From positions 124,001-188,000 of the forward strand of contig SCNT01000001.1 of the NCBI GenBank assembly GCA_005503165.1: a DNA stretch of 64,000 nt, written 5' to 3'. A program made the position numbers and the translations under genes. This document shows positions 35,197 through 44,254 of the stretch, piece by piece (position 1 is the first letter of the stretch; every line of letters begins with the position of its first letter). This DNA comes from Sphingomonadaceae bacterium 3R27E2-A (lineage in GTDB: Bacteria; Pseudomonadota; Alphaproteobacteria; Sphingomonadales; Sphingomonadaceae). The notes beneath the pieces were generated by a model that was given only the letters and a program-made list of their open reading frames with translations, was not told the DNA's origin and made no database searches.

Positions 35197-35238
35197 GTGG
35201 ATTGCGGCAAAATGTCACAATCCGCTACGGAAACGGTC

Positions 35239-36258
35239 TCAACCGTGGCTTTCGGGCAACATTGCCGCAAGCGCGGGAACGTCGGCCAGCGCGCGCAACA
35301 CGTCGTTGAGATGGGTGCAGCCGATCGTCCCGACGAGCGTGTCGAGCACGGACTGGCGGAAAGTACCGACGTCCTGGCCGACCATGCGCGCCGCCTTTAT
35401 CGACGCGCCGGGGCATTCGCGAAACGGGAGGATCAGCGGTAGCGCCTGGAGGGCAAGCAGCGTGCCGCTCGCCTCGTCGATTTCGGCATAGACGCGATAT
35501 TCGTGGATCGCGGTGCGACTGCCCTCGGGGTTGGGACCGCTGTCCTGGAAACCCGCATCGACCTTGAGCACGCCCTCGGCGCGCCAGAGGTCGATGCGGC
35601 GGGCGCGGCGCGCGAGCGGGCGGCCCTTCTGCACGGGCATGTCGTGCCAGCCGATCGGGTCGTCGGGGTTGGCAAGCGGGCCGACTTCGGTCGCGGACTG
35701 GTCGCTGTGATCGACGCTGCCGTCGTCGCTGAGCGAACTTCCGCCCTCGGTGAAGCCGGTGCAGATATTGACCATGCGGCCCTTGTTGCCCGCGGTCGAC
35801 TGGGTGCGGCTGGCGCGCATGCGGTCGTGCCAGTCGGGGGTCCAGCGCGACCAGATCCACCCCGCGACGAGGCTGGCGCCGGCGAAGTCGTCGAGCAGCT
35901 GGAACAAGGGCGTGCCGCGGAGATCGCCGAGCGTCGCGGCCAGCGCTTGGCGGCTGGCGCCCCCTGCCCGCACCCCGACCAGCTCCTGCGCGCGCGCATG
36001 GTGCGGCGCGACGTTGATCTCCATGATCTCGCGGATCGGCGAGGTGCGGATGCGGAACTCGCCGCTGGCGAGCGCGACGGGTTTCCCCTCGAACGGCGTC
36101 AGCAGGTCGCGCACGCGCCCCGACATGATCCACGGCTGGCCGAAGCCGTCGGGCCAGTCGGAATCGATCGAGCTGGTGCGACGGATCGAGCCCGGGCGGC
36201 GGAGCGGCGCGGCGCCCGCCGACTGGCGCGCGAAGGGGAATTGCTGGGGTGCGTTCAA
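35239..36258 (-). CDS. DUF2889-like conserved protein
   Basis: A 339-residue soluble protein that resembles the DUF2889 family. It has RRTSSIDSDWPDG and GRVRDLLTPFEGKP in the N-terminal part, FQLLDDFAGASLVAGW in the middle and GCTHLNDVLRALADV near the C-terminus. No catalytic function is established for the family; it recurs in acyl-CoA catabolic clusters. A TTG start at 36258 with CAGGA upstream, right after the preceding SDR stop, is preferred over a longer frame that would run inside that SDR gene. It is the last gene of a seven-gene operon. Confidence 0.75.
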   Translation of the reverse strand: MNAPQQFPFARQSAGAAPLRRPGSIRRTSSIDSDWPDGFGQPWIMSGRVRDLLTPFEGKPVALASGEFRIRTSPIREIMEINVAPHHARAQELVGVRAGGASRQALAATLGDLRGTPLFQLLDDFAGASLVAGWIWSRWTPDWHDRMRASRTQSTAGNKGRMVNICTGFTEGGSSLSDDGSVDHSDQSATEVGPLANPDDPIGWHDMPVQKGRPLARRARRIDLWRAEGVLKVDAGFQDSGPNPEGSRTAIHEYRVYAEIDEASGTLLALQALPLILPFRECPGASIKAARMVGQDVGTFRQSVLDTLVGTIGCTHLNDVLRALADVPALAAMLPESHG

Positions 36259-36268
36259 ATCCTGGATC

Positions 36269-37063
36269 CTATTTGGGGGGCATGCGGATGGCGCCGTCGA
36301 GGCGCAAGGTCTGACCATTGAAATAGCCGTTGCGCGCGAGTTCGAGCACGAGGCTGCCGAATTCGTGCGGGTGGCCGAGGCGTTTGGGGAAAGGTACCGA
36401 GGCGGCGAGTCCCTCGAAAATCGCTGGCGCCTTGTCCTTCACGCTCAGCATCGGCGGGGTCGCGAAGATGCCGGGCATGATCGAATTGACGCGGATGCCG
36501 AGGTCCATCAGGTCGCGCGCCATCGGCAGGACGAGGCCATTGACGCCAGCCTTGAGCGAGCCGTAGCCGACCTGCCCGATCTGCGCGTCCTGCGCCGCGG
36601 CCGACGCAGTCAGCACGATCGCGCCGCGCTCGCCGTCTTCGTTCAAGGGATCGGCATTGGCCATGCCGAGCGCGGCAAGCGACGCGAGGCGGTAGCTGGC
36701 GATGAGGATGCCCTGCGCCGAGAAGGCATAATCCTCGGTCGAATAGCGGACATAGCCGCCGGTCGCCTTGTCGAAGCGCACCGTCTTGCTGTTCTTCGAG
36801 ATTTGCGCGCAATGGACGAGGATGCGCTCCTGACCGTATGCGGCGCGCGCGGCGGCATAGCCCGCGACGACGCTGTCCTCGCTGGTGATGTCGACCTTGC
36901 AGAATACCCCGCCGATCGCGTCGGCGACCGCCTTGCCGCCCTCTTCGTTGACGTCGAAGATCGCGACCTTCACCCCCTCGCCCGCCAGCGCCTCGGCGCT
37001 CGCGCGGCCGAGGCCGGAGGCGCCGCCGGTGACCACTGCGGCAATGTCACTTCCCAGTTTCAT
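36269..37063 (-). CDS. short-chain dehydrogenase, 3-hydroxyacyl-CoA dehydrogenase-like
   Basis: A 264-residue SDR related to type II (HSD10-like) 3-hydroxyacyl-CoA dehydrogenases. TGGASGLG at 12-19, FDVNEEGG after strand 2 (an NAD-type acidic residue), Ser154 in LTASAAA, and Tyr167-Lys171 in YGSLK. The usual NNAG is replaced by HCAQI. It probably oxidises a beta-hydroxyacyl-CoA. It lies 24 bases from the next SDR gene in a chain of SDRs within one operon. Confidence 0.86.
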   Translation of the reverse strand: MKLGSDIAAVVTGGASGLGRASAEALAGEGVKVAIFDVNEEGGKAVADAIGGVFCKVDITSEDSVVAGYAAARAAYGQERILVHCAQISKNSKTVRFDKATGGYVRYSTEDYAFSAQGILIASYRLASLAALGMANADPLNEDGERGAIVLTASAAAQDAQIGQVGYGSLKAGVNGLVLPMARDLMDLGIRVNSIMPGIFATPPMLSVKDKAPAIFEGLAASVPFPKRLGHPHEFGSLVLELARNGYFNGQTLRLDGAIRMPPK

Positions 37064-37087
37064 GTTTCTTCCTTCGATTGCTAATCG

Positions 37088-37882
37088 TTACTGCAGAACT
37101 TCGAGATTGCCACCATCGATCACGAGCACCTGCCCGGTGATGAAGCCCGCGCGGTCGGAACAGAGGAAGGCCGCGGCGGCGGCCATATCCTCGGGCGTGC
37201 CCATGCGCGGGATTGGATAATGACTGGTGCGCTCGGCGATATGCTCGTCATAGGTCTGGCCCTGCTCGGCGGCGATCTTCGTGAAGACCTCCTTGAACTG
37301 CGGCGTCGCGATCGCGCCCGTTCCGAGCGTGTTGACGGTAATCCCCATCGGCCCGAGCTCGGCCGAGATCGTCTTCGACAGCGCGAGCGCGCCGACGCGG
37401 TACGTGTTCTGGGCCGCGCGCGCGAGCTTGCGGTGCGGCGCCTTCACCGAATTGGTGCCGATGGTGAGGATGCGGCCCCAGCCCTGCGCCTGCATATGCG
37501 GGATGACCGCCTGCACCGCCCAGCGGAAAGCCATGACATTGTTGTTGTTCGCGGCAGCGAAGGTGTCGTCGTCGACTTCGAGGAAACTGCCCTTGGGGCC
37601 CGAGTCGACATTGAAGATCAGAATGTCCGGCGGCGCAAAGGCGTCGGCCGCGGCCTGCACCGCTTTCGCGATACCGTCCTTGCTGGTGCAGTCGGCGGAG
37701 ATGCCGATGACCTGTCCGGCCGCGGCCCGCACCTCGGCGACCGCAGCGTCGATAGTCGATTGGGTGCGCGCGGCAATGACGGTCTTGCAGCCCTCGCGTG
37801 CAAATTCATGCGCGCAGCCGAGGCCGATGCCCTTGGAGCCGCCGAAGACGAGCGCGACCTTGCCCTTGATCCCGAGGTCCAT
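37088..37882 (-). CDS. SDR-family protein with altered catalytic motif
   Basis: A 264-residue SDR with an intact cofactor motif (FGGSKGIG, 13-20) and Ser145. By spacing to the LSK segment, the catalytic Tyr position is Gln158 and the Lys position Arg162 (AAQNTYRVG). This Asn/Arg-type pattern occurs in a divergent SDR subset, so it may still act on an unusual substrate or by another proton relay. It lies between two canonical SDR genes in the same operon. A role as dehydrogenase is therefore tentative. Confidence 0.8.
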   Translation of the reverse strand: MDLGIKGKVALVFGGSKGIGLGCAHEFAREGCKTVIAARTQSTIDAAVAEVRAAAGQVIGISADCTSKDGIAKAVQAAADAFAPPDILIFNVDSGPKGSFLEVDDDTFAAANNNNVMAFRWAVQAVIPHMQAQGWGRILTIGTNSVKAPHRKLARAAQNTYRVGALALSKTISAELGPMGITVNTLGTGAIATPQFKEVFTKIAAEQGQTYDEHIAERTSHYPIPRMGTPEDMAAAAAFLCSDRAGFITGQVLVIDGGNLEVLQ

Positions 37883-37883
37883 G

Positions 37884-38702
37884 TCAGGGTGCCTTTCCGT
37901 GCTGGAGCTTCAGCCGATCCTGCAGGATCTCGTTGCGGCCCGGCGAGGCGGCGACCGTCGAGCCTCCGTCCATCTTGATCGTCGTGCCGGTGATATAATC
38001 GGACCTGGCCGAGGCGAGGAATAGGGCGGCGTGCGCGATATCTGCCGGCGTCCCCGCGCGGCCCACCGGAACGGTCGCGCCATAAGCCGCGAGCCCTTCG
38101 TCGCCGAGCACGGCCTTCGCGCGGTCGCTGGCGACGAGGCCGGGATTGATCGCATTGACGGTGATCCCCTCGCCGACGACATCGCCCGCCGCGGCGCGGA
38201 TGAAGGCATCGAGCGCCGCCTTGGCCATGCCGTAAGCTGTCATGTTGGGCACGACGTTGAAAGTGCCATTGATCGAACCGATCGCGATGAAGCGGCCGCC
38301 GTCCGTGGCTTTGGCGAGATGGGGCCGCGCGGCGTCGAGCAGCCACCAGGCGGCCTTGGCGATACTCGCGAAGCCGGCCTCGAGCCGCTCGTCATCGACA
38401 TGGCCGAGCCCGCCGTGCGGGATGTCCGCGGCGGCGTGGACGATAATGTCGACGCTGCCAAAGGCCTGCACCGTCGCTTCGACGAGCGCGCGGCAGTCGG
38501 CGTGTTTCGATATGTCGGCGGCGAAACATTCGGCGACGCCCCCGGCCTGTTCGATCCCGGCTTTCACATTTTCGGCGAAGGAGATCGTGCGTGCGCCGAG
38601 CATCACCTCGGCGCCGGCCGCCGCAAAAGCCTCGGCGATGCCGCGCCCCACGCCCTTGCCGCCGCCGGTGACGATCACCGATTTTCGGGCGAAGCTTTCC
38701 AT
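37884..38702 (-). CDS. short-chain dehydrogenase/reductase
   Basis: A 272-residue classical SDR: TGGGKGVG at 12-19, DIIVHAAAD in place of NNAG, Ser143 in IGSINGT, Tyr157-Lys161 in YGMAK. It ends with a C-terminal tail of about 20 residues beyond the usual MDGGST. The gene stops one base before the next one starts. Its start lies inside the end of the ligase gene (28-base overlap), consistent with tight translational coupling. Confidence 0.87.
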   Translation of the reverse strand: MESFARKSVIVTGGGKGVGRGIAEAFAAAGAEVMLGARTISFAENVKAGIEQAGGVAECFAADISKHADCRALVEATVQAFGSVDIIVHAAADIPHGGLGHVDDERLEAGFASIAKAAWWLLDAARPHLAKATDGGRFIAIGSINGTFNVVPNMTAYGMAKAALDAFIRAAAGDVVGEGITVNAINPGLVASDRAKAVLGDEGLAAYGATVPVGRAGTPADIAHAALFLASARSDYITGTTIKMDGGSTVAASPGRNEILQDRLKLQHGKAP

Positions 38703-40201
38703 CGGCCTTCTCCTTGAAAGAGCGCTCGCAGTCCCGGCGCCGAGGGTTTCATCGAGGGGGTGCGCGGGAAGTCGGGGACAAAACGGATATGGACCGGGAC
38801 CTGATAAGCGATCAGCCGCTCACGAAGCCAGGTCTTGAGGTCGTCGGCGGCGGGCGCGGCGGCGCCGTCCTTCAGGATGATCGCGGCGGCGGGGACGGCG
38901 CCGAGGCGCTCGTCGGGGACGCCGACGACAGCGGCCTCGCGGATGGCGGGATGGTCGCCTAGCGCAGCCACCACATCGTCGGGATGGATCTTGAAGCCGC
39001 CGCGGATGATCGCATTGTCGGCGCGGCCCTTGATGAAGAGGAAGCCGTCCGCGTCGAGCACCGCGCGGTCGGTGGTGCGCAGCCATTGGAGGTCGTTGCC
39101 GAGCTGCTTGCCCTTTATCTCGAGCAGGCCTTCCTCGCCGGGCGGCAGGACCGCGCCGCTGTCGGCATCGACGATGCGCGCGTCGATATCGGCGTGGACG
39201 CGGCCGACCGCACCGCGCTTTTCAGACCAGAGCTTGCGGAAATCGTCTATCGTCCAGCCGGCGATCGCGCCCGCAAACTCGGTCGCGCCGTAATTGCTGC
39301 AGATCGGGATGCCATATTTGGCCATGAAAGCGTCGACGAGGTCGGGCGTGAGCGGCGCGGTGCCGGTGATGAGCGACTTGAGACTCGACAGGTCGGCGGG
39401 ATCGACGTCGGCGTCGAGCAGCATGCGCACCGCCGACGGCACCGCCGAGGCGACCGCAGGGCGATTGCGGCGCACCGCCGCCACCCAGGCCTCGACGCTG
39501 AATTTTTCGAGCAGCGCGATCCGCCGCCCCGCCGCGAGCGCGCCGATACAGCCATAAATGCCGCCGATATGCGTGAGCGGATTGACGACCATCGTGCAGC
39601 CCGAGTTGAGCCGCGGCGGATCGTCGAAACTGCGCCCGCGCTCATATCTGGTGAAGCCGCGAAAGCTGGCGTCGAAGGCGTCGCGGCTCAAGGGCACGCG
39701 CTTGGGCGTGCCGGTGGTGCCGCTGGTGAGCATCTCGATCGCGACACCGGGCGAGACTTGGATTGCGGCGCGCACCTCGCTTTGGACGACGCGGACGCCG
39801 TCCAGATGGGGGTCGATCTCGATCACCGCCGAACCGGCGCGGACGAGCGCATCGGCTAAGCCCGGGCGCGCGAGGTCGGTGGCGTCGGCGATGATCGCGG
39901 GCAGGCCCAGCGTCTCGACGTCAGCGAATAATTTCGTATCGGGCAGGATCGGGTTCAGCGTCACAAGGCAGCGGTCGGTCGAGAGCACCGCCACGAGCAC
40001 AGCCACATGGCCGGGGCGGTTGCGCAGCAGCACCCCGACGCGGGCGTCCGCCGGCAGGCCCATGGCATCGAGCGCGGCCTCGATCGCGCGGACATTGTCG
40101 GCGATCTGGCGCCAGCTGTAATCGCTGCCGCCGAAATCGATCTGAGTCCGGTCGGGATCAAGCGCCATGATCGCGCGCAATTTTTCGGTCATGAGCGCCA
40201 T
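38675..40201 (-). CDS. AMP-forming acyl-CoA ligase
   Basis: A 508-residue ANL-superfamily enzyme. The P-loop TSGTTGTPK is at 159-167, NYGATEFAG is the A5 motif, and GRADNAIIRGGFKIHPDDVV is the hinge region. The A10 motif reads PSMKPSAPGLRAL, keeping the catalytic Lys but with Met in place of the usual Gly. ATG at 40201 shares one base with the stop of the preceding SDR (TGATG). In an operon otherwise made mainly of SDRs, it probably activates the acid that those enzymes then oxidise. Confidence 0.88.
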   Translation of the reverse strand: MALMTEKLRAIMALDPDRTQIDFGGSDYSWRQIADNVRAIEAALDAMGLPADARVGVLLRNRPGHVAVLVAVLSTDRCLVTLNPILPDTKLFADVETLGLPAIIADATDLARPGLADALVRAGSAVIEIDPHLDGVRVVQSEVRAAIQVSPGVAIEMLTSGTTGTPKRVPLSRDAFDASFRGFTRYERGRSFDDPPRLNSGCTMVVNPLTHIGGIYGCIGALAAGRRIALLEKFSVEAWVAAVRRNRPAVASAVPSAVRMLLDADVDPADLSSLKSLITGTAPLTPDLVDAFMAKYGIPICSNYGATEFAGAIAGWTIDDFRKLWSEKRGAVGRVHADIDARIVDADSGAVLPPGEEGLLEIKGKQLGNDLQWLRTTDRAVLDADGFLFIKGRADNAIIRGGFKIHPDDVVAALGDHPAIREAAVVGVPDERLGAVPAAAIILKDGAAAPAADDLKTWLRERLIAYQVPVHIRFVPDFPRTPSMKPSAPGLRALFQGEGRWKASPENR

Positions 40202-40965
40202 CAGAGGGCAAGGCCCCCACTCGCTTCGATGATCTGGCCGGTGACCCAGCGCGCGTCGTCGCCGAGCAGCATCATCACCGCACCTGCGATATCCTCGGGC
40301 TCGCCGAGGCGGCCCATCGGGGTGTGCTTGGCGGTGGCTTCGTCCCAGCCCGGCTGGTCGCGGAGCGCGGCGATGAAGTCGGTTGCGACCGCGCCGGGGG
40401 CGATGCAGTTGCAAGTGATCCGGCGCTTGGCGACCGCCAGCGCCGTCGAGAAGGTCAGGCTCTGGATCGCGCGCTTGGTCATCGCATAGCTCGCGGCGAA
40501 GGGCTGGCCGACCTTGCCTGACATCGAGCCGATGTTGACGATGCGCCCGCTGTCACGGAGGCGCGGCAGCGCCGCTTGCGTCACGAAATGCGGGCCCTTC
40601 ACATTGACCGCCAAGAGTTCGTCGAACAGATCCTCGCCCGCGCCCTTCAGCGTGCCGTCGCGCCCGCCGCGGCCGACTCCGGCGTTGTTGATCAATATAT
40701 CGAGATTAGGCGCGCCGCCGAATTCGCGATCACACGCGGCGAACATCGCCTCGATACCCGACAGCGACGAGACGTCGGCCTGGACCGAAAAGGCCTTGCC
40801 GCCCGTTGCCTCGATATCGGCCACGAGCGCATCGGCCGCCTCCCTGCTGCTGGCATAGTTGACCGCGACATGCGCACCCGCGGCGCCAAGTCGCCGCACG
40901 ATCGCGGCGCCGATGCCGCGCGAACCGCCCGTGACCAGCGCCGTTTTGCCCGAAAGTTCACTCAT
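40201..40965 (-). CDS. short-chain dehydrogenase/reductase (tandem paralogue A)
   Basis: A 254-residue classical SDR: TGGSRGIG at 12-19, NNAG at 93-96, Ser147, Tyr160-Lys164 in YAMTK. It aligns without gaps to the protein encoded just upstream (40962-41726), which has the same length and motif positions, so the two arose by tandem duplication. Both have an unusual C-terminal QIIEASGGL instead of the normal VDGG. The two may oxidise different stereoisomers. Confidence 0.88.
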   Translation of the reverse strand: MSELSGKTALVTGGSRGIGAAIVRRLGAAGAHVAVNYASSREAADALVADIEATGGKAFSVQADVSSLSGIEAMFAACDREFGGAPNLDILINNAGVGRGGRDGTLKGAGEDLFDELLAVNVKGPHFVTQAALPRLRDSGRIVNIGSMSGKVGQPFAASYAMTKRAIQSLTFSTALAVAKRRITCNCIAPGAVATDFIAALRDQPGWDEATAKHTPMGRLGEPEDIAGAVMMLLGDDARWVTGQIIEASGGLAL

Positions 40966-41726
40966 AAAAACAATCCTCCGCCGGCCTCAACGATCTGGCC
41001 GGTGACCCACTGCGCCTCGTCGCGGCAGAGCATCATCACCGCGCCCGCGATATCCTCGGGCTTGCCGAGGCGCCTCATCGGGGTGAGCTTCGACGTCGCC
41101 TCGGCCCAGCCGGGCCTTTCGGAGAGCGTCTTGTTGAATTCGGTGTCGACCGCACCGGGGGCGACGAGGTTGCAGGTGATGCCGCGCGGGCCGACGACGA
41201 CCGCGGTCGATAGGGTGAGGCTCTGCAGGGCGCGCTTGGTCGCGGCATAGGCGGCGAAGGGCGGCAGCGCCGAGCGCCCGCCGAGCGACCCGATGTTGAT
41301 GATGCGCCCGCCGTCGCGGAGACGATCGAGGCAGAGCTGGGTGATGAAATGCGGCGCCTTCTGGTTCACCGCAATCATGCGGTCGAACAGTTCCTCGCTG
41401 CACTTTTTGAGGCTGCCCGTGTCGCCTTCGCCGCCGACCCCGGCGTTGTTGACGAGGATGTCGAGATTGGGGGTGCCGCCAAAGGCCGTGTCGCAGGCAG
41501 CGAGCATCGACTCGATGCCCGCCATGCTGCCGACGTCGGCCTGGACCGCAAAGGCCTGCCCGCCATCGGCGACGATCTCGGCGACGAGCGCCTCGGCGGC
41601 ATTCTTGCTGCCGGCATAGTTCACCGCGACATGCGCGCCCGCCGATCCGAGTCGGCGCGCGATCGCGGCGCCGATGCCGCGCGACGCGCCGGTGACGAGC
41701 GCGGTCTTGCCGCTGAGCTCCGCCAT
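40962..41726 (-). CDS. short-chain dehydrogenase/reductase (tandem paralogue B)
   Basis: A 254-residue classical SDR: TGASRGIG at 12-19, NNAG at 93-96, Ser147, Tyr160-Lys164 in YAATK. It is the first gene of a seven-gene leftward operon (SDR, SDR, ligase, SDR, SDR, SDR, DUF2889), and its stop overlaps the start of its paralogue by 4 bases. A regulon motif lies 36 bases upstream. GGGAGAGA precedes the ATG. Confidence 0.88.
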   Translation of the reverse strand: MAELSGKTALVTGASRGIGAAIARRLGSAGAHVAVNYAGSKNAAEALVAEIVADGGQAFAVQADVGSMAGIESMLAACDTAFGGTPNLDILVNNAGVGGEGDTGSLKKCSEELFDRMIAVNQKAPHFITQLCLDRLRDGGRIINIGSLGGRSALPPFAAYAATKRALQSLTLSTAVVVGPRGITCNLVAPGAVDTEFNKTLSERPGWAEATSKLTPMRRLGKPEDIAGAVMMLCRDEAQWVTGQIVEAGGGLFL

Positions 41727-41761
41727 TTTCTCTCTCCCTAGCGTTGCGACATAATTGACTT

Positions 41762-41773
41762 AGTTATACAAGT
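41762..41773. promoter_or_regulatory. regulon operator motif
   Basis: On the minus strand it reads ACTTGTATAACT, 10 of 12, continuing AAGTC exactly as the copy at 35165 does. It lies midway between two divergent operons (36 and 37 bases from their starts). TTGACT at 41755-41760 is a candidate -35 for the rightward unit. Confidence 0.55.
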
Positions 41774-41809
41774 CGTGCAAGCCCTGCCGAAAAGAAATTG
41801 GGAGTGGAA

Positions 41810-42589
41810 ATGGCCGACCTAATCCTGAGCGAGCGCGAAGGTGCCTTGCGTATCCTGACGCTGAACCGGCCCGACCGGCACAATGCGATGGACGATGCGA
41901 TGTCCGGCCTGTTCCAGAAACTATTGGGCGAGGCGCTGGACGAAAGCGAGACCAGCACGATCCTGATCCGCGCCAATGGCAAGAGCTTTTGTTCGGGACG
42001 CGACACCAATGTGCTCGGGCACCGCGCGCGCGACGAGAGCGATTTCCACTTCGTGCGGCGGCACCAGGAAGGGCGGCTCAGGATGCAGGAGTCGACCAAG
42101 CCGATCGTCGCCGCGCTGAAGGGCGGCGCCATCGGCGGCGGGTGCGAACTGGCGCTCGCCGCGGATGTCCGGATAAGCGACACGACGCTGAAAATGGCGC
42201 TGCCCGAGATATTATACGGCGTGCTGCCCGACACCGGCGGCACGCAGATGATGACCGCGCTGGTCGGGCCGTCGCGCACCAAATATATGGTGATGTCGGG
42301 GCAAAAGATCGACGCCGCGACCGCGCTCGAATGGGGGGCCATCGATTTCGTCGTCGCGCCCGAGGAGCTCGACGCAAGGGCGCTGGAGATTGCGCGCGAC
42401 ATCGCGGCGCGGCCGCCGATCAACCTCGCGCTGGCGAAAGAGATGATCAACCTGATGCATGGGCCCACGATCCGTACCGGCACGCGCGCGGAACTCTATG
42501 CGCAGAGCTATCTGTTCAAGACCGAGGATTATCAGGAAGCCCGCGCCGCGATCCGCGAGAAACGCGCGCCGCAATATAGGGGGAAATAG
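41810..42589 (+). CDS. enoyl-CoA hydratase/isomerase family protein
   Basis: A 259-residue crotonase-fold protein of standard length. It has LTLNRPDRHNAMDD, the oxyanion-hole CSGRDTNVLG, GGAIGGGCELALAADVRI, and LPDTGGTQMMTALVG. The glutamates of typical hydratases are partly replaced, so isomerase or hydrolase activity is possible. ATG at 41810 is preceded by GGGAG; a GTG upstream is less likely. It is the first gene of a five-gene operon of beta-oxidation enzymes. Confidence 0.87.
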   Translation: MADLILSEREGALRILTLNRPDRHNAMDDAMSGLFQKLLGEALDESETSTILIRANGKSFCSGRDTNVLGHRARDESDFHFVRRHQEGRLRMQESTKPIVAALKGGAIGGGCELALAADVRISDTTLKMALPEILYGVLPDTGGTQMMTALVGPSRTKYMVMSGQKIDAATALEWGAIDFVVAPEELDARALEIARDIAARPPINLALAKEMINLMHGPTIRTGTRAELYAQSYLFKTEDYQEARAAIREKRAPQYRGK

Positions 42590-42590
42590 C

Positions 42591-43502
42591 TTGGCGCTCG
42601 CTCCCCCTCCCCCGCTCGGCGCCAAGGCGCTGCCCGACGGCACCTACGATGGACAGGTCGTCGCGGTCACCGGCGGCGGCACCGGGCTCGGCAAGGGCAT
42701 GGCGGTCGAGTTCGCGCGGCTTGGCGCGAAGATCGCAGTGCTGAGCCGCAAGCCCGACCATCTCGCCGCGGGCATCGCCGCGATCGAAGCGGTCGGCGCC
42801 GAGGTCATCGCGGTCGCCTGCGACGTGCGCGATCCCGAGGCGATCGTCCGCGCCTTCGACGAGAGCGAAGCCACGCTCGGCCCGGTTGACGTACTTATCA
42901 ACAATGCCGCGGGCAATTTCCCAGCGCCCGCCGAGGAAATGACGCCCAACGGCTTTCGCACCGTCGTCGATATCGTGCTCAACGGCACCTATAATTGCAG
43001 CCGCGAGTTTGCGGTGCGGCGGCTGGCGGCGGGGCTGCCGGGCGCAATCCTCAACATCGGGGCGACCTACAGCTGGACGGGCGGTCCCGGCACTTCGCAT
43101 TCGGCGGCAGCAAAGGCGGGGGTGACCAACCTCACGCAGAGCCTCGCGGTCGAATGGGCGCCCGACGGCATACGCGTCAACTGCATCGCGCCGGGACGCT
43201 TCCCGCACGACGATCTGCCCGTGCATATGACGCGCCACCGCGAGGGCGAGCGCGGCGACAACACGATCCCCGGGATGCGCGTCGGCGAGGTGCGCGAACT
43301 GGGCTGGGCGGCGACCTTTCTCTGTTCGCCCTATGCGAGCTATATCAGCGGGCACACGCTGGTGGTCGACGCCGCCAACTGGCTGCGGCGGTCGCTGGTG
43401 ATGCCCGAGTTCGTGCCGATCCGCGAGCAGTTCGGCAAGCGCGCGATGGAGAGCGGCACCGCGCGCGAGGCGATCGCGAAGACGCGCGGGGACGAGGCAT
43501 GA
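42591..43502 (+). CDS. SDR, 2,4-dienoyl-CoA reductase-like
   Basis: A 303-residue SDR resembling the DECR group. TGGGTGLG lies at 27-34 and NNAAGNFPAP at 104-113. The catalytic-site segment is HSAAAKAG, with Lys175 kept and Ser171 where classical SDRs have Tyr, as is usual for DECR-type enzymes. It would use NADPH to reduce a conjugated dienoyl-CoA, or act on an oxidised acyl chain. The likely start is TTG at 42591, with AGGGGG upstream, right after the preceding stop. A paralogue is at 54217. Confidence 0.85.
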   Translation: MALAPPPPLGAKALPDGTYDGQVVAVTGGGTGLGKGMAVEFARLGAKIAVLSRKPDHLAAGIAAIEAVGAEVIAVACDVRDPEAIVRAFDESEATLGPVDVLINNAAGNFPAPAEEMTPNGFRTVVDIVLNGTYNCSREFAVRRLAAGLPGAILNIGATYSWTGGPGTSHSAAAKAGVTNLTQSLAVEWAPDGIRVNCIAPGRFPHDDLPVHMTRHREGERGDNTIPGMRVGEVRELGWAATFLCSPYASYISGHTLVVDAANWLRRSLVMPEFVPIREQFGKRAMESGTAREAIAKTRGDEA

Positions 43503-44254
43503 GCGAGCCCCTGGTCCTGCGCGAAGATGCGGGCGGCGTGTGCACGCTGACGCTCAATCGGCCGGACAAGTGCAATGCGATCGACCGCGCACTGTTCCGC
43601 GAATTCCGCACGCATATTCGCGATATCGAGGAGGGCGTTGGCGAGGCCGGGCTGGTGGTGATCACCGGCGCGGGCGAGCATTTCTGCGCGGGGCATGATT
43701 TGAAGTCGCCGCCGCATGCCGACGCGCTCGGCTGGTTGCGGCAGGAAATGCTGATCGTCGAGCGGCTGACGAGGCTGCGCCAGCCGGTGATCGCGAAGGT
43801 CCGCGGTACCTGCTACACTGGCGGGCTCGAACTGGCGCTCGCGGCCGATTTCATCGTGTGCGGGGAGAGCGCGCGTTTTGCCGACACGCATGGGAAGTGG
43901 GGACTGGTCCCCGGCTGGGGCCTTTCGCAGCGCCTGCCGCGCCGCGTCGGGCAGGCTAAGGCGCTCGAGGTGATGCTGACGTGCCAGCGCTATAAGGGCG
44001 AGGATGCGGTGGCGATGGGGCTGGCGAATTATTGCGTCGCCGATGAATTGCTCGACGCCAAGGTCGCCGAACTGGCGGCGCTGATCCTCGGCAACAGCCG
44101 CCACAGCAATGCCGAGAACAAGCGGCTGATCTACGACACCGACGGCATGGGGCTCGCCGCCGGGCTGAATCATGAGCTGATGCGCAACGCAGGCTTCGAC
44201 CCTGCGATGCGCAAGAAGGGTGAGCCTATCGCCGCGGCGAAGAAAGCCCGCTGA
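43499..44254 (+). CDS. enoyl-CoA hydratase/isomerase family protein
   Basis: A 251-residue crotonase-fold protein: LTLNRPDKCNAIDR, oxyanion-hole FCAGHDLKSPP, CYTGGLELALAADFIV, and WGLVPGWGLSQRLPRRVG. It would hydrate or isomerise an enoyl-CoA. ATG at 43499 overlaps the preceding stop (ATGA), and its own stop shares a base with the next ATG (TGATG), so it is tightly linked to the acyl-CoA dehydrogenase pair that follows. Confidence 0.88.
   Translation: MSEPLVLREDAGGVCTLTLNRPDKCNAIDRALFREFRTHIRDIEEGVGEAGLVVITGAGEHFCAGHDLKSPPHADALGWLRQEMLIVERLTRLRQPVIAKVRGTCYTGGLELALAADFIVCGESARFADTHGKWGLVPGWGLSQRLPRRVGQAKALEVMLTCQRYKGEDAVAMGLANYCVADELLDAKVAELAALILGNSRHSNAENKRLIYDTDGMGLAAGLNHELMRNAGFDPAMRKKGEPIAAAKKAR

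Noticed and set aside
36259..36318. Longer start for the DUF2889-like gene
   Set aside because: It would overlap deeply with the upstream SDR in another frame and has no ribosome site; TTG at 36258 fits better.
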